This document shows positions 1 to 6,316 of a stretch of DNA of 11,539 bases, piece after piece. The stretch covers positions 1 to 11,539 of the forward strand of contig DQWO01000365.1 in the NCBI GenBank assembly GCA_011042595.1, read 5' to 3'. The translations under genes and the position numbers were made by a program. Source of the stretch: Pseudomonadota bacterium. GTDB lineage: Bacteria; Desulfobacterota; Anaeroferrophillalia; Anaeroferrophillales; Anaeroferrophillaceae. Below the pieces are notes generated by a model. The model made no database searches, was not told where the DNA came from, and saw only the letters and a program-made list of their open reading frames with translations. Each line of letters opens with the position of its first letter. Position 1 is the first letter of the stretch.

Positions 1-17
1 CAGTAAATGATTACAGT

Positions 18-231
18 CTCAACTTTCTGAGTTATGAAAAAACAGCCGAAAAAAATTATTTAAAGGCTGTTCCGGCATGGCTCTCGCTCATTCTCGCTGC
101 ACATCGTGTGCCGCTGTGAGGTGCCCGCCGCGAATCACCGTCGTGGTGATTCGTTCGGCGGTCAATGCCGCTATGAGCCAAGCCCGAACAGCTTGACAAT
201 GTATCCTGAAAGTCCAACCCAGAAAGTTGAG
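18..231. repeat. 12-bp inverted repeat enclosing the left structured element
   Basis: CTCAACTTTCTG at 18-29 is the exact reverse complement of CAGAAAGTTGAG at 220-231. The pair brackets the structured repeat at 64-194 almost symmetrically, with about 34 bases on the left and 25 on the right. It could be the outermost stem of a larger folded unit or the remnant ends of an inserted element. No matching pair is seen around the right-hand copy, although the window ends only 17 bases past that copy. Confidence 0.5.
64..194. repeat. Structured intergenic repeat element, left copy
   Basis: This is a branched palindromic element of about 131 bp. The outer stem pairs TGTTCCGGCATGGCTC (68-83) with GAGCCAAGCCCGAACA (175-190), with 14 of 16 pairs formed. 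It extends outward through C67-G191, G66-C192, a G65·T193 wobble and A64-T194. Inside are two hairpins. A small one at 99-111 is GCACA/TGTGC with a TCG loop. A long one at 125-161 is CCGCCG/CGGCGG followed by CGAATCACC/GGTGATTCG, with a two-base TT bulge (154-155) and a five-base loop GTCGT. A second copy in the same orientation lies at 11388-11522. The type is unknown: it could be a REP- or MITE-like intergenic element or a structured RNA. There is no U-tract of the kind seen in intrinsic terminators. Confidence 0.85.
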
Positions 232-261
232 TTACAGTGATGTGGTCAGGGAAATATTATT

Positions 262-1620
262 GTGCTTAAAAGATTGACGCCACCACAACTCGTTGTTGTC
301 AGTTTTGCTGCCATTATCCTGATTGGCAGCCTGTTGTTGGTACAGCCGATGGCGGTTCACGGAGCACCATTGAAATTTATTGACGCGCTGTTTACCTCGG
401 CGTCTGCCGTTTGTGTAACCGGCCTGGTCGTTGTTGATACCGGGAGTCGTTTTACCCTCGCTGGCCAGTGGATTATCCTCACTCTGATTCAGCTTGGCGG
501 CTTGGGAATTATGACTTTTTCCGTAGTTTTCATTCTATTGTTGGGGCGGAAACTTGCCTTTCGTGAAAAGATACTGATATCCGATACGTTTTCTCATTTA
601 CCGGTTGATAATATTGCCTCCCTGGTGAAACAGATATTTATCTTTACCTTTGCCATTGAAGGGGTGGGAGCCCTGTTGCTTTTTTGCCGCTGGTTACCTG
701 AGTATCCCTGGCCACACGCTCTCTACCTGGCTGTTTTCCACGCTATCTCCGCCTTTTGTAATGCCGGATTTTCACCCTTACGTGATAGTCTTATGGGGTA
801 CAGGAACGATATCCTGGTTAATATGACTGTTATGCTGCTGATTATATCCGGTGGTCTCGGATTTTTGGTAATTATGGAACTTCGATATTATCTTATCCAC
901 AAAATGAACCGGAGCCGGATATTTCTCTCTTTGCATACTAAACTGGTTCTTACCGTTACTCTGCTGTTAATTTTTGGCGGTATGGGGTTGCTTTACTTTA
1001 CTGAGCAGTTCCATACGCTGAGGCAGGTTCCTGTGGGTGAAGGCCTGCTGGCTGCTGCCTTTCAATCGGTAACCGCCCGGACGGCCGGTTTTAATACCCT
1101 GGATATCGGTTCTTTTGGTAATTCCTCCCTTCTGATTGTTATCTGCCTGATGTTTATCGGTGCTTCTCCCGGTTCCTGTGGCGGAGGTGTTAAAACTACC
1201 GCTCTGGGGGTCTTTGCCATGATGATGTGGTCGCGGATATGCGGTAGAGAACATGTGAGCCTTTATGGACGAACACTTCCACGCAATACCATTTTTAATG
1301 CTTTCAGTATCATTACCGCGGCTGGCCTGATCCTGGTTTTATTCCTGCTGATTTTATCCATATCCGAAGCTTCCGCGCCTATTCCGCTGGCGGTTGAACG
1401 TGGCCGGTTTATTAATCTTCTTTTTGAGGAAGTATCAGCATTTGCCACCGTTGGGCTGTCAACAGGTATTACGTCTAGTTTATCAGGTTTTGGTAAATTC
1501 ATGATCGTCATGTTGATGTTTATTGGTCGGGTTGGACCCTTGACAGCGGTATTGCTTTTTACCCGCCGACAATCAAAAGGTGATTTTCAGTATGCTGAAG
1601 AACAGGTGATGATTGGCTAG
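262..1620 (+). CDS. ktrB: Potassium uptake channel subunit KtrB/TrkH type
   Basis: This is an integral inner-membrane K+ translocating subunit of the Trk/Ktr/HKT superfamily. At 452 residues it has the size of KtrB-type proteins. All four pore loops and their filter glycines are visible: SAVCVTGL (G54), AFCNAGFSPL (G169), TARTAGFNTL (G276) and FATVGLSTG (G398). The conserved segment GASPGSCGGGVKTT is at 300-313, with its lysine at 311. Hydrophobic membrane helices run throughout. The start is a GTG codon at 262 with only a weak upstream purine run; the N-terminus MLKRLTPPQ leads directly into the first helix, which supports this start. The regulatory subunit follows after 23 bp, so the two are probably co-transcribed. 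A TTGACA at 193-198 would be a good -35 box, but no suitable -10 follows it, so the promoter is unassigned. Family assignment is sure; the choice between the ktrB and trkH names is convention. Confidence 0.95.
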   Translation: MLKRLTPPQLVVVSFAAIILIGSLLLVQPMAVHGAPLKFIDALFTSASAVCVTGLVVVDTGSRFTLAGQWIILTLIQLGGLGIMTFSVVFILLLGRKLAFREKILISDTFSHLPVDNIASLVKQIFIFTFAIEGVGALLLFCRWLPEYPWPHALYLAVFHAISAFCNAGFSPLRDSLMGYRNDILVNMTVMLLIISGGLGFLVIMELRYYLIHKMNRSRIFLSLHTKLVLTVTLLLIFGGMGLLYFTEQFHTLRQVPVGEGLLAAAFQSVTARTAGFNTLDIGSFGNSSLLIVICLMFIGASPGSCGGGVKTTALGVFAMMMWSRICGREHVSLYGRTLPRNTIFNAFSIITAAGLILVLFLLILSISEASAPIPLAVERGRFINLLFEEVSAFATVGLSTGITSSLSGFGKFMIVMLMFIGRVGPLTAVLLFTRRQSKGDFQYAEEQVMIG

Positions 1621-1643
1621 TCGAAAATGATGGAGGACTCAAT

Positions 1644-2306
1644 ATGAGACTTTTTGTGGTTATCGGGATTGGTAATTTTGGTTACTACACGGCTCAGCAT
1701 CTTTATGAACTGGGCAGCGAAGTAATGGTTATAGACAGTAACAAGGAGCGAATTCAGAGTATTAAGGACCAGGTGTCCAGGGCAGTGGTTGCCGATGCTA
1801 CCGATCGTGAAGTTCTGGAACGTCTGGGAGTTCCTGATGTTGATGTAGCAGTAGTCAGCGTTGGTGATCGGTTGGATACCAGTATTTTGATTACCCTGTA
1901 TCTGAAGGAAATGGGAGTTAAAGAGGTGGTGGTCAAGGCAGTAACGGTAGATCATGGAAAGATCCTGGAAAAGATCGGCGCCAGCAGCGTGATCTTTCCC
2001 GAGCGTGATTCCGGGGTCCGACTGGCAAACAGCCTCAGCTCATCCAATGTTATTGAGCATCTTCCCCTCAGTGAGGGCTACAGTATTCTGGAAATAGCAG
2101 CTTCGGCAAAACTGGTGGGAAAAACCTTGAAGGAACTACGTTTAAGAAACCGTTTCGGGATTCAGGTCATCGCCATTAAAGAACTGGTTCCGGACCGGAT
2201 GCATATGCCTCCGGACCCTGATTTTGTGATTAAAGACAGTGATATGCTGATTGTTGTCGGTCAGGATGAAAGCCTTGAATCGCTGAAAAAACTCACACTG
2301 ACATAG
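1644..2306 (+). CDS. ktrA: Potassium channel regulatory subunit KtrA/TrkA (RCK protein)
   Basis: This is a cytoplasmic gating subunit that assembles as a ring beneath the KtrB pore and binds nucleotides. Its length (220 aa) is that of a single RCK unit, as in KtrA, rather than the doubled TrkA of enteric bacteria. The N-terminal Rossmann domain begins RLFVVIGIGNFG with the GxGxxG turn at residues 8-13. An aspartate at about residue 31 (VMVIDSN) ends the second strand, where it would bind the ribose. Residues 1-125 form RCK_N. The C-terminal RCK_C half (about 140-220) includes LVGKTLKELRLRNRFGIQVIA and the closing DMLIVVGQ strand. A strong Shine-Dalgarno GGAGG at 1632-1636 sits seven bases before the ATG. 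The gene follows ktrB by 23 bp and is very probably in the same transcript. Confidence 0.95.
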   Translation: MRLFVVIGIGNFGYYTAQHLYELGSEVMVIDSNKERIQSIKDQVSRAVVADATDREVLERLGVPDVDVAVVSVGDRLDTSILITLYLKEMGVKEVVVKAVTVDHGKILEKIGASSVIFPERDSGVRLANSLSSSNVIEHLPLSEGYSILEIAASAKLVGKTLKELRLRNRFGIQVIAIKELVPDRMHMPPDPDFVIKDSDMLIVVGQDESLESLKKLTLT

Positions 2307-2360
2307 GCCGTTATTCCATTTATAACTTTTAAAAAAACATTAGCTATTTTTGGGGGAAGT

Positions 2361-3452
2361 ATGCAGTTTGTTGATTTGCCAGCTCAATATAAAGAATACC
2401 AGAAAGAGATAGATGAGGCCATGTCTGCAGTGCTGACATCATCTCGTTTTATCAATGGTCCGGAAGTGAAAAAGCTTGAGGAAGAGCTAGCCGGTTTTGT
2501 GGGTATTCCCCATGCAATTGGTTGTGCATCCGGCACAGATGCCTTGATGCTGGCCCTGATGGCGCTGGGAATTGGTGCCGGCGATGAGGTGATAACAACG
2601 TCATTCACTTTTATTGCTACAGCGGAGACTATTGCCCTGGTGGGGGCAAAGCCGGTTTTTGTAGATATTGAACCGGATACCTACAACCTCAATCCACAGT
2701 TGCTTGAAAGGGCTGTCAGCGCCAGAACTAAGGCCATTGTTGCCGTTGATATCTTTGGATTGCCGGCAAACTATGAAGCTATACAGGCCATTGCTGACCG
2801 TCATAATATTTTCCTGATAGAAGACGCGGCTCAATCTCTGGGAGCTGAACTTGACGGGCGAAAGTGTGGTTCTTTCGGAACCTTGGCCACTACTTCGTTT
2901 TTTCCGGCTAAACCACTGGGTTGTTATGGTGACGGGGGAATGATTTTTACCGCTGATGAAAAGCTGGCTGAGCGTTTGCGGATCCGGCGGAATCATGGTC
3001 AGCAGCGACGCTATCATCACAGTATGCTGGGGATGAACAGTCGTCTTGATACCTTGCAGGCTGCTGTCCTGCTGGCAAAGCTGCCCCATTTTGCGGCTGA
3101 AATTGATCAGCGGCGGCAGATTGCCGCCAGCTATTCTGAAAGTTTTGCCCCATTTTTCCAGGTGCCGGTGGAAAAGCCAGGATATTTCTCGGTTTACGCC
3201 CAGTATTCATTACGTTCTGACAGGCGCTCGCAGGTAATTGAAACGCTGAATGATGCCGGGATTCCTACCGCAATCCATTATCCGGTCCCTCTGCATCTAC
3301 AGGAGGTTTTCTCTGAGCTTGGATACCAGCCAGGAAATTTACCGGTTGCCGAACAGGTATGCGAAGAAATCTTTTCGATCCCGGTCCATCCATTTCTTTC
3401 AGATGAAGATAAGGATAAGATAATCGCCGTAGCCATCGGAGCGTTGAAATAG
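2361..3452 (+). CDS. DegT/DnrJ/EryC1/StrS aminotransferase, WbpE-like
   Basis: This is a PLP-dependent nucleotide-sugar aminotransferase of fold type I. The best recollected match is WbpE, which aminates a UDP-3-keto-2-acetamido-hexuronic acid in O-antigen synthesis; exact substrate is inferred. Shared blocks include the N-terminal FVDLPAQY, GCASGTDALMLALMALGIG (cofactor phosphate), FTFIATAETIALVGAKPVFVD, IEDAAQSLGA with D155 and Q158, and FFPAKPLGCYGDGG with the Schiff-base lysine K184. The block HGQQRRYHHSMLGMNSRLD contacts the substrate in this group, and IPTAIHYPVPLH lies near the end. At 363 aa it is full length. The ATG follows a GGGGGA run at 2352-2357. No glycosyltransferase, epimerase or dehydrogenase gene of a sugar pathway is in the window, so the partner enzymes must be encoded elsewhere. 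Confidence 0.93.
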   Translation: MQFVDLPAQYKEYQKEIDEAMSAVLTSSRFINGPEVKKLEEELAGFVGIPHAIGCASGTDALMLALMALGIGAGDEVITTSFTFIATAETIALVGAKPVFVDIEPDTYNLNPQLLERAVSARTKAIVAVDIFGLPANYEAIQAIADRHNIFLIEDAAQSLGAELDGRKCGSFGTLATTSFFPAKPLGCYGDGGMIFTADEKLAERLRIRRNHGQQRRYHHSMLGMNSRLDTLQAAVLLAKLPHFAAEIDQRRQIAASYSESFAPFFQVPVEKPGYFSVYAQYSLRSDRRSQVIETLNDAGIPTAIHYPVPLHLQEVFSELGYQPGNLPVAEQVCEEIFSIPVHPFLSDEDKDKIIAVAIGALK

Positions 3453-3500
3453 TTTTTTCGATTTTATTGATTATGCCTCAATCTTTCTGGATGTAATGAT

Positions 3501-4460
3501 ATGCAGAAAATGAATTTTACCGATGCCAATGCCATACGAATAATTCTTGGTGAACAAGGTGAAAATCTCAAAGTGCTGGAAGAAAAGGCCGGGGTGAAGA
3601 TCAGCAGCCGGGGAAATGAGGTTATGGTTCATGGGGATGACTACCAGGTGAAACTGGTGATGGATATTTTACGAGAACTTTATGCCCTGGTCCTGGATGG
3701 ATATCCCCTTTATCCCACCGATATTGACTTTGCCTACCGGATTAAGGCCGGTGATTCGAAGGCTCATCTGAAAAGTATCTTTCTGGATAAAGTCTGTATT
3801 CGGCATAAAGGCAGCAAGCGGCGGCCCATAACCCCAAAAAGCATTGGTCAGAAACGATATATCGATGCCATCAGAAACTATGATATTGTTTTTGGGATTG
3901 GTCCCGCAGGAACCGGCAAAACCTATCTGGCTATGGCCATGGCTATAGCTGCTCTGACCAGTAAGGAAGTTGACAGGATTATCCTGGTTCGGCCGGCAGT
4001 TGAAGCCGGTGAACGTCTGGGTTTCCTTCCTGGAGATCTGATGGAAAAAGTTAACCCTTATTTAAGGCCTTTGTATGATGCCCTGCATGATATGCTCAGT
4101 TTTGACAAAGTGAGTGCGTTACTTGATAAGGGGGTGATTGAAGTGGCTCCCCTGGCGTTTATGCGGGGCAGAACCCTGAATGATTCTTTTGTTATTCTTG
4201 ATGAAGCCCAGAACAGCTCGGCTGAACAGATGAAAATGTTTCTAACCCGTTTGGGGTTTGGCTCCAAAGCGGTGGTGACCGGCGATATTACCCAGATAGA
4301 TCTTCCCAGTGAGCGGGAATCTGGTCTGGTTAAAGTACAGGGAATTCTCAAAGATGTGGAGGGAATCAGTTTCTGTTATTTATCCCAGGTTGATGTGGTC
4401 AGACATCCCCTGGTGCAGAAAATTATCGTTGCGTATGCGCAGGCCGAAGCAAAAAATTGA
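3501..4460 (+). CDS. phoH: PhoH-like ATPase with N-terminal KH-like domain
   Basis: This is a cytoplasmic P-loop ATPase of the PhoH/YbeZ family. These proteins are linked to RNA metabolism and commonly sit next to ybeY. The N-terminal part (about 1-70) is KH-like (IILGEQGENLKVLEEKAGVKI). The ATPase core (about 115-315) contains Walker A GPAGTGKT at 134-141 with K140, and Walker B FVILDEAQN with D234 and E235. The sensor segment VVTGDITQIDLP follows. The length of 319 aa is normal. The Shine-Dalgarno is weak (GGATG about eight bases upstream), and an alternative ATG lies three codons downstream; the upstream start is kept because both give the same domain content. The gene is 48 bp after the aminotransferase gene with no clear terminator between them. 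Confidence 0.93.
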   Translation: MQKMNFTDANAIRIILGEQGENLKVLEEKAGVKISSRGNEVMVHGDDYQVKLVMDILRELYALVLDGYPLYPTDIDFAYRIKAGDSKAHLKSIFLDKVCIRHKGSKRRPITPKSIGQKRYIDAIRNYDIVFGIGPAGTGKTYLAMAMAIAALTSKEVDRIILVRPAVEAGERLGFLPGDLMEKVNPYLRPLYDALHDMLSFDKVSALLDKGVIEVAPLAFMRGRTLNDSFVILDEAQNSSAEQMKMFLTRLGFGSKAVVTGDITQIDLPSERESGLVKVQGILKDVEGISFCYLSQVDVVRHPLVQKIIVAYAQAEAKN

Positions 4461-4687
4461 ACCTCCTGATTAGTTTCCATCCGGAAACCAGTGTTCCCGG
4501 ATGGGCAATCAGCTCTCAGTTTTCTGCAGTCAGCTTAACCATCTGTTTTTCCAATTTTTTACTTACAGCCTGCCTGTCGGCAGACACGGCTGACAGCTGA
4601 TCGCTGAAAGCGTTCATCAGGAAATGAATGTTTCCGGATGAACACTAATTAGGGAATAATAACTTTTTTTTCTTAACGGTAAATGGT
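4461..4687 (+). promoter_or_regulatory. phoH–ybeY intergenic region with competing hairpins
   Basis: This 227-bp gap has no convincing ORF but unusually many inverted repeats. Seen directly: GTTTCC/GGAAAC (4473-4478 with 4483-4488, loop ATCC); CCATCCGG/CCGGATGG (4477-4484 with 4497-4504); CTGCC/GGCAG around 4570-4583, nested in CAGCC/GGCTG (4566-4570 with 4588-4592); and a long hairpin of GTTCATC and GGAAA (4612-4618, 4620-4624) with TTTCC and GATGAAC (4631-4635, 4637-4643), 12 pairs and one A/G mismatch, loop TGAATG. In addition, CATCCGGAAAC (4478-4488) is exactly complementary to GTTTCCGGATG (4630-4640), an 11-bp long-range stem that excludes the local ones. A T-run follows at about 4662-4669, too far from the last hairpin for a standard terminator. 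A cis-acting leader for ybeY, a processing site or an attenuator are all possible. Confidence 0.55.
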
Positions 4688-5119
4688 ATGGGTGTTAGCA
4701 TTGTTGATGAACAGGATCGTCATTCGTTTGACCGGCAGTATCTAACAGCTGCCATAAACCAGGTCCTGGAACTATTGGAAGTAAATGATCTGCTACTGGA
4801 AGTAACCATTGTTGATGACGCGAGGATCAGCCAGCTCAATGCCAAATGTTTTGGACGAGAGCGGCCGACTAATGTTATTTCATTTCCCCAGGATCTGGAT
4901 CATGGGCTTTTGGGTGATGTGGTGATTTCCGCTGAAACTGTCGCGCGGGAAACGGTTGATCAGGGTTACAGTATTGAAGAGAGCCTGCTTTATTATGCTA
5001 TACATGCAATGTTGCATTTATTGAAATATGAGCATGTCGGGGTTTCTCAGGAAATTGCCGATGAAATGTACCAAAAACAGGACGAGTTGTTTGAACAGGT
5101 TCTTAGCCTTAGTTTATAG
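4688..5119 (+). CDS. ybeY: Endoribonuclease YbeY (rRNA maturation factor)
   Basis: This is a zinc-dependent single-strand endoribonuclease of the UPF0054 family, with roles in 16S rRNA 3'-end maturation and ribosome quality control. The metal site is present as H106-x3-H110-x5-H116 within HAMLHLLKYEH. The usual consensus is HGxLHLxGYDH, so the two glycines and the aspartate are replaced (A, K, E) while the three metal histidines are kept. The family block PTNVISFPQ, preceded by a conserved arginine (GRERPTNV), lies at about 57-68. At 143 aa it is slightly short but complete. The start is chosen for family length; there is no clear Shine-Dalgarno before this ATG, and another ATG five bases upstream is out of frame. 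The next gene starts seven bases after the stop, so ybeY may head a long operon. Confidence 0.92.
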   Translation: MGVSIVDEQDRHSFDRQYLTAAINQVLELLEVNDLLLEVTIVDDARISQLNAKCFGRERPTNVISFPQDLDHGLLGDVVISAETVARETVDQGYSIEESLLYYAIHAMLHLLKYEHVGVSQEIADEMYQKQDELFEQVLSLSL

Positions 5120-5126
5120 GGGTTAA

Positions 5127-6314
5127 ATGGTGGCTAGAGTAGAAAAAAGTATCCAGGAAATAAATGCCCGGATTAAAAGAGGTGAAGCAGTTGTTGTTAC
5201 GGCTGAGGAGATGATCGGTATTACGGCTGAACATGGAGTTTCTGAAGCTGCCCGGCGGGTTGACGTCGTGACTACTGGAACTTTCAGTCCCATGTGTTCC
5301 TCGGGAGCCTTTTTTAACCTGGGACATACAAAGCCAAAAATAAGAGCCAGCAAGGTCTGGATCAACAATGTTCCGGCCTATGGCGGAGTTGCGGCTGTTG
5401 ATGTCTACCTGGGAGCAACGGAACCCTGCGTGGAAGATCCGCTTAACAAGATTTATCCCGGTGAATTTCGCTATGGTGGCGGTCATGTCATCCAGGATCT
5501 GCTGGCCGGGAAAAAAGTCCATGTCTACATGGAAGGTTATGGTACCACTTGTTATCCTAATAAAGTGGTGGAGAAGGAACTGTCCTTGGAGGAAATGCCC
5601 AACGCTATCCTCTGTAATCCACGGAATGCTTATCAGAACTATAACTGTGGGATAAATCTTTCTGAAAAAACCATTTACACCTATATGGGAGTTCTTCGCC
5701 CCCATGGTGGAAATGTAACCTATTGCAGTGCCGGTCAACTGAGTCCTTTACTGAATGATCCTTATTATCAGACTATTGGTCTGGGAACCAAGATCTTTCT
5801 AGGGGGTGGTATTGGTTATGTGACCTGGTATGGAACCCAGCACAACCCTGCAGTTTCCCGGGGTGATAACGGTGTGGTCAAAGGTGGCGCCGGGACCTTG
5901 TTTGTTATGGGTGACCTGAAGCAGATGCAGCCAGAATGGCTGGTGGGGGTCAGCATGCTGGGTTATGGCTGCAGCCTGGCGGTTGGCATCGGGATTCCCA
6001 TTCCGATCATCAATGAGGAAATGGCCCGTTTCACCTCAATCAGTGATGACGATATCTATGCTCCGGTGGTGGATTACAGCTATGAATATCCTATGGCGAC
6101 CGGGAAAATTATGCAGGAAGTTTCCTATGGTGATTTGAAACGGGGTAGTGTGATTATTGACGGTCAGGAAACACCAGCAAGCCCTTTGTCCAGTTATTCC
6201 AAGGCCAGAGAAATTGCTGAAACGCTTAAAGTATGGATTCAAAAGGGTGATTTTACCTTGGGTGAGTCCCAGATGAAATTTCCAGGCTATGAACTGTTAG
6301 ATGGTGATAAGTAA
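5127..6314 (+). CDS. Homocysteine biosynthesis protein, DUF39 (COG1900) family
   Basis: DUF39 proteins such as Methanosarcina MA1821 are known to take part in making homocysteine from aspartate semialdehyde with a sulfide or persulfide sulfur donor in anaerobes. This is an alternative to the MetA/MetB/MetC or MetY routes. Recognisable blocks are VTTGTFSPMCSSGAFFNLGH (about 48-67), VWINNVPAYGGVAAVD, GGGHVIQDLL, YMEGYGTTCYPN and IGYVTWYGTQHNP. Cysteines C57, C101, C142, C163, C174 and C200 are visible. C57 and C142 fall in the most conserved blocks and are the likely sulfur-handling pair (inference). At 395 aa the protein is a single domain without the C-terminal CBS pair seen in some relatives. 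Its usual partners, a small NIL/ferredoxin protein (MA1822 type) or the COG2122 protein, are not adjacent. It lies seven bases after ybeY and two bases before the TPR gene, so it is probably co-transcribed with both. Confidence 0.9.
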   Translation: MVARVEKSIQEINARIKRGEAVVVTAEEMIGITAEHGVSEAARRVDVVTTGTFSPMCSSGAFFNLGHTKPKIRASKVWINNVPAYGGVAAVDVYLGATEPCVEDPLNKIYPGEFRYGGGHVIQDLLAGKKVHVYMEGYGTTCYPNKVVEKELSLEEMPNAILCNPRNAYQNYNCGINLSEKTIYTYMGVLRPHGGNVTYCSAGQLSPLLNDPYYQTIGLGTKIFLGGGIGYVTWYGTQHNPAVSRGDNGVVKGGAGTLFVMGDLKQMQPEWLVGVSMLGYGCSLAVGIGIPIPIINEEMARFTSISDDDIYAPVVDYSYEYPMATGKIMQEVSYGDLKRGSVIIDGQETPASPLSSYSKAREIAETLKVWIQKGDFTLGESQMKFPGYELLDGDK

Positions 6315-6316
6315 AG

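Noticed and set aside
77..196. A 39-codon ORF inside the left repeat beginning MALAHSR, with a matching start in the right copy (11402-11476).
   Set aside because: The distance from the ATG to the shared hairpin differs by two bases between copies, so the reading frame is not conserved past the first seven codons. The conservation follows the stems instead, which points to structure rather than coding.
193..198. A perfect TTGACA -35 box before ktrB.
   Set aside because: No acceptable -10 hexamer lies 16-18 bases downstream. The bases also partly belong to the outer edge of the structured element, and the right copy does not keep them.
4612..4669. An intrinsic terminator after phoH formed by the hairpin at 4612-4643 and the downstream T-run.
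   Set aside because: The T-run starts about 18 bases after the stem, and the stem is not GC-rich at its base. It does not meet the usual terminator pattern.
5109..5738. A 209-codon ORF on the - strand.
   Set aside because: It lies antisense to the DUF39 gene, which has clear family motifs, and its translation shows no recognisable family. It is a shadow of a gene in another frame.
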